The notes beneath the pieces were generated by a model that ran no database searches, was not told the DNA's origin, and saw only the letters and a program-made list of their open reading frames with translations. From Ciona savignyi (lineage: Eukaryota; Chordata; Ascidiacea; Phlebobranchia; Cionidae), in assembly GCA_000149265.1 (NCBI GenBank), contig CH003313.1:1041947-1105946 (forward strand): a stretch of 64,000 nucleotides of DNA, given 5' to 3'. Positions 60,501 through 64,000 of this stretch are shown here, in pieces. Both the position numbers and the translations under genes were made by a program. Position 1 is the stretch's first letter, and every line of letters starts with the position of its first letter.

Positions 60501-63500
60501 TACACCGCCAACGTGTTATTCATTATACGATTATGGGAATTTTTGACCGAAATAGGATACGAAATGCCCTTGTTAGTTGTTTATGTCCAAGAATAAAAAT
60601 GTTTTATTAACCATATGCTTAGTGGACAGACACGCAACTTATGTGGGTTTTGTGGGTCTGACAATTAACGATTTTAAACTGTATATATAATACACGGGAG
60701 TTGCTTCGGTAACCACAACGTGTCTACGTGTTTTACTGAAGTTTTAATACATAATAAGGACCAATAATGCTGACATTTTTCAGCATTTTAGCGGTCAAAT
60801 TAAAACCTGTTTTAAAAATATTAGTGCATTGCGCGGTGTCCGCTTGGTCCAGTTGGTCGAATTGCACGAAGACATGCGGAGGTGGCACACACAATCGTAC
60901 CAGATCTATTACCACACAACCAAGATATAACGGGACAGCATGCCCCATGTTGCAGGTTGAAACCTTTTTTTTATTGATTCTGGGTTTCTTACTGATCACC
61001 GATTTAAACAACATGTCCTATCTGAATGCTAAATGACTCGCAATTTCTTGTTTATAGTAAAAATATTGGTCTGTTGCTCGCCTGGGGGTAGTTTCTGATA
61101 GAACAAACCAAATATATAAAGCCCAATTATACATTGCTTCACATCAGTATACGCAAGACATTATGTTTAAATAAAACACTAAATATATTTTTTCACTTGC
61201 ATTGCCCTCCAGGAATCGAAAGCTTGCAACCAAATCTGTTTGAACGGTGGAAATTTCACAGGAAACAGATGTTTATGCGTCGGCGGTCACACAGGAAACT
61301 GTTGCGCTGTGAAACCGACGCCAGGTATGACGAGCCATGACGTAAACTAAGTTTAGTATAAACTTTAATATATTTAAAAAAAAAGATAGGACAGTCATGC
61401 TTATTTCCGTAAATGGTAAACGCAAGGGCGTTATAACACGGTTAATCGTCAGATTATCTCGCCACCCTAGTCATAAGCTATTGAAATGTGTTCTATATGC
61501 CTGATTTTTTAGCACACCCTAATATTTGTCTGGGTCCGAGCGATGTCAGATGAGTACCTCAACCGACTAGCTAGCAACCGATCGACAACCCCCACCGACT
61601 AGTTGGAGACCAGTTTAAAACCTGCCACCTTTAAGCGATTCGTCAGTATAATATTTTTGCATGTTTACATCGTTCGGTTATCGGGGAAAATATTTTGTTT
61701 TAAATAAAACTTGCACATGTATTTCATATACACATGTGCCATATATTTCCTTTGACATCACATACCAGTTCATTGCGTCATGTCCGCTTGGACGTCGTGG
61801 AGCAATTGTTCAAAAACCTGTGGTCCCGGCGGTGCGAGTGTACGAACAAGATCGGTTACTACGCATGCGCAGTACGGTGGGAGAAATTGCTCCAACAAAA
61901 CCACGGTTGGTTGGTGTTAATTGAAAACGATTGTTCTTACTTCCTGTTGGGAGGTAAATGGCATAAACATCGTAATTAATAAAAAATATTAACTATTTTA
62001 ATTAACTTTTATTACTTTAAAAAAACATCAACTTTTTTTTATTAATTAGAATATTTATTATGCCCTTTCCCAACAAACTTTAAAAGTACAGAAATAAGTA
62101 TTGCAGTGCTTACGTTTAAAAATGATTTTCCTAGCGATTATGTTTAATCTGAGAAAAATAGTTTTTGATTGGTGAAGCAAAGAAGAATCTCACTAAAATC
62201 GCGTCATTAACGTAAAATAAGCAACTAAATGATGGAATATTACTCCACCTGTGTCCATTCTCCAGGAATCGAAAGCATGCAACAGAATTTGTTACAACGG
62301 GGGCAACTTCTCGTCCATTCAAACCGGGAACATGATTGGACACGCTTGCCTTTGCAACGGGAAGTTCTATGGCCGATGTTGCGAGAAACCAGCCCTTGTG
62401 CTCAACGTCAACATCTACATGTACTCGTGAGTGTGTTGTCTGAATGAGAATCATTATATTTATAAGTTACTGATGTACGGGACTGACATTGGACATAACT
62501 ACGTGTCTGCAATTCGTTTACTGGAGCTATTGCCGTGCGTTGTTTACAGATGAGCCATTTTTTTTAGTTTAGCCTACTGATTTTTTGTTGTTGTCAGTTT
62601 AGAAAATTAGCAGGCTGAAAGTTTTTTTAACCTACGGAAAGGCAACACAAAATTTTACTAAAGTAAACGTAGCGTTAGTTACGATTGGTTTCTTTGAAAT
62701 TAATTCGAACTTAAATCTCATATATCCAAAGTCCACTACATTCCCATCAGTTTAAATCAGTGGTTCCCAACCTTTTTCCCTTGGTGACCCCCTTAAAAAT
62801 TTTCGAAGATTCCGTGACCCACACTTATATTCTATCCTAAATGCAAAATTAGAAGGTTAGCACAAAAATGCTTTACTTGCATTTATTAACAAATCAGCGC
62901 GATCGTTGACCTTGTAGATCTGCAGCTAAACGCATATGATGCTCCCCTTAACTATCTTTACCAATTCCAAGTCTTGACTGATTTCTGTTGTATAATATAC
63001 TAGGCTACTTCCTTAATAGAGGTTCAATTTGCAGCTATTGCACGTTTACAGTCAAGTGGTCATAGTTTATGACATCACAGTGGACAATATGACATCACAG
63101 TGGACGCATACTGATGCAATAATATTGTACTACAAGCAATCCGAATGAAATGTCTCAATGAAAAATTATGCACGGGATAGCACCATAGAGTACTAATATA
63201 TGTTAGTACTCTATGATAGCACATACTACTAGCGTACCGGTGCACCCAGTCCTATTGACATTTACCTTTGTTCTTACATTAGCAACAGCTTCGCGACCCC
63301 CTTTAACATGCTTTGCGACCCCTTTTGGGGGTCGCGACCCCCAGGTTGGGAACCACTGGTTTAAATAGTTGCTCCATTGCACACCCGCATTAATACATTT
63401 ACTGCGCTAGATCTCCATTTGAGTCAGGTATAATAGGCTATACAACCTATAATGTCTTACATTTTATTGCGGTTATTCTATGCACTTTGTAATTGGACTG

Positions 63501-64000
63501 GTTAGTCCGGTAGATTAGTGCGTCGCCTTTCAACCGAAGTGCTGTAGATTTAAATCTGCTCACTAGCTAGGTTCTGTCCTTGGGCAAGGCACTTAACGAA
63601 CATTGCCTAAACCCAGCGGATTAATGGGTTCTACTAAATTAAGGGAACGTGTGAATCATAGGCCTACACAACACACTGCAATGACTCTGGTAATCCGACG
63701 ATAGGCGCGAGGTGATCTAACGATTGCCGGTGTGTTAACCCCCTTGGTTTTTCCATTCACGGGGATAAAAGTGAATATCCTATCCTATATCCTTATTTCT
63801 TCATCAAAGATTCAGAGGCCTGTATTCTCAATAATTGTACTTGTCTCGTAGAATAACTGAATGCATTGTCTGGGAGCCCGCTCCGGTGATCCAAAGATCT
63901 TGCGGGGAGAATGGGGCATTAGAAGGAACGGGGGACACAGAAGGTGAAAACACACCGGATGAAATTCAGCAACTTTACGACGAGTTACTTGAAGAAAATG
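57549..64000 (+). CDS. Secreted protein with poly-Arg tract and alternating TSP1 and EGF-like domains (3' end outside window)
   Basis: I do not recognise a named orthologue. Eleven exons: 57549-57619, 57880-58055, 58845-58975, 59288-59393, 59648-59784, 60362-60488, 60825-60955, 61213-61324, 61769-61905, 62266-62426 and 63852-64000, all in phase, 479 residues so far. Residues 1-21 are a signal peptide (MNIRAFIVLVMFLFLVIEG); nine arginines follow (23-31), a likely furin-type cleavage or heparin-binding site. TSP1-1 is 33-82. Then four TSP1+EGF pairs: TSP1 at about 83-126, 162-207, 250-293 and 331-376 (SAWSSWSNCSKTCG motif, TRSVTT), EGF-like at 127-161, 208-249, 294-330 and 377-425 (ESKxCNxICLNGGNF, then CxC and CC). 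Exon 11 is acidic (EGTGDTEGENTPDEIQQLYD). TSP1 exons after the first run phase 1 to 0 and the first three EGF exons phase 0 to 1. Probable extracellular adhesion or matrix role, by inference. Confidence 0.87.
58090..58290 (-). repeat. SINE fragment, worn
   Basis: Antisense in intron 2 of the TSP1/EGF gene: GATAGGATAGGTTATTTATA, GGCAATCGTCGGATTAACTC, GCGCCCATCGTCGGTTATAT and AACCAATTATTCCACTGGTT. Confidence 0.7.
61385..61640 (-). repeat. SINE copy, worn
   Basis: Antisense in intron 8: GATAGGACAGTCATGCTTAT, GGTTAATCGTCAGATTATCT, TCTGGGTCCGAGCGATGTCA and AACCGACTAGCTAGCAACCG. A second ACCGACTAG unit follows, an internal duplication. Confidence 0.65.
62758..63358. mobile_element. Non-autonomous hAT-type element D
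   Basis: Ends CAGTGGTTCCCAACCTTTTT and CCAGGTTGGGAACCACTG are inverted repeats. A perfect 8-bp duplication GTTTAAAT flanks it (62750-62757 and 63359-63366). Next to the ends are GGTGACCCCC and, inverted, GGGGGTCGCG with further GCGACCCC units. It holds a 13-bp perfect hairpin at 63184-63215 and a short direct repeat ATGACATCACAGTGGAC. No coding frame. In intron 10 of the TSP1/EGF gene. Confidence 0.9.
63493..63792 (+). repeat. SINE copy, near full length
   Basis: Sense copy close to exon 11: GGTTAGTCCGGTAGATTAGT head, GCGTCGCCTTTCAACCGAAG, GCCTAAACCCAGCGGATTAA, GGCGCGAGGTGATCTAACGA and the tail ATATCCTATCCTATATCC. It ends about 60 bases before the exon. Confidence 0.88.

Overview
The window looks like nuclear DNA from a tunicate, most likely an ascidian close to Ciona. 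It is AT-rich. Its genes are split into many small exons with GT/AG borders, and it is scattered with one tRNA-derived SINE family and short hAT-type DNA transposons. The protein families are metazoan: an NCAM-type Ig/FN3 adhesion protein, a glycosaminoglycan 2-O-sulfotransferase, ETHE1, and two thrombospondin type 1 (TSP1) proteins. One of the TSP1 proteins is a type II membrane astacin, a combination I recall from ascidians. Species is an inference.

Layout. 1-76: antisense fragment of 28S rRNA. 1115-18587 (minus): NCAM-like gene with signal peptide, five Ig domains and the start of an FN3 domain; its 3' end is not seen. 18588-29245: gene-poor DNA with repeats and a hAT element. 29246-33309 (plus): complete seven-exon uronyl 2-O-sulfotransferase-like gene, which also spans a 100-base assembly gap. 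34353-38465 (minus): complete eight-exon ETHE1. 40371-54905 (minus): 22-exon gene for a type II membrane protein with a Cys-rich stalk, an astacin domain, eight TSP1 repeats and a VCBS/FG-GAP-like end; a 2.2 kb tandem array lies in one intron. 57549-64000 and beyond (plus): secreted protein with a poly-Arg tract and alternating TSP1 and EGF-like exons, cut by the window edge.

I rebuilt the exons by hand. In all five genes the reading phase carries through every junction, which is the main support for the models. The two TSP1 genes lie head to head about 2.6 kb apart; UST and ETHE1 are tail to tail. Four of the five genes encode cell-surface, secreted or Golgi proteins.

The most notable result is that the membrane astacin has lost two conserved active-site residues: the general-base Glu of HExxH is Gln, and the Met-turn Tyr is Leu. 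It therefore looks like a pseudoprotease kept as an adhesion or binding scaffold. Also of note are the regular TSP1/EGF exon-pair amplification, two unrelated hAT elements carrying the same inner element, a foldback element inside a SINE, and the 28S piece beside an unfinished NCAM gene.
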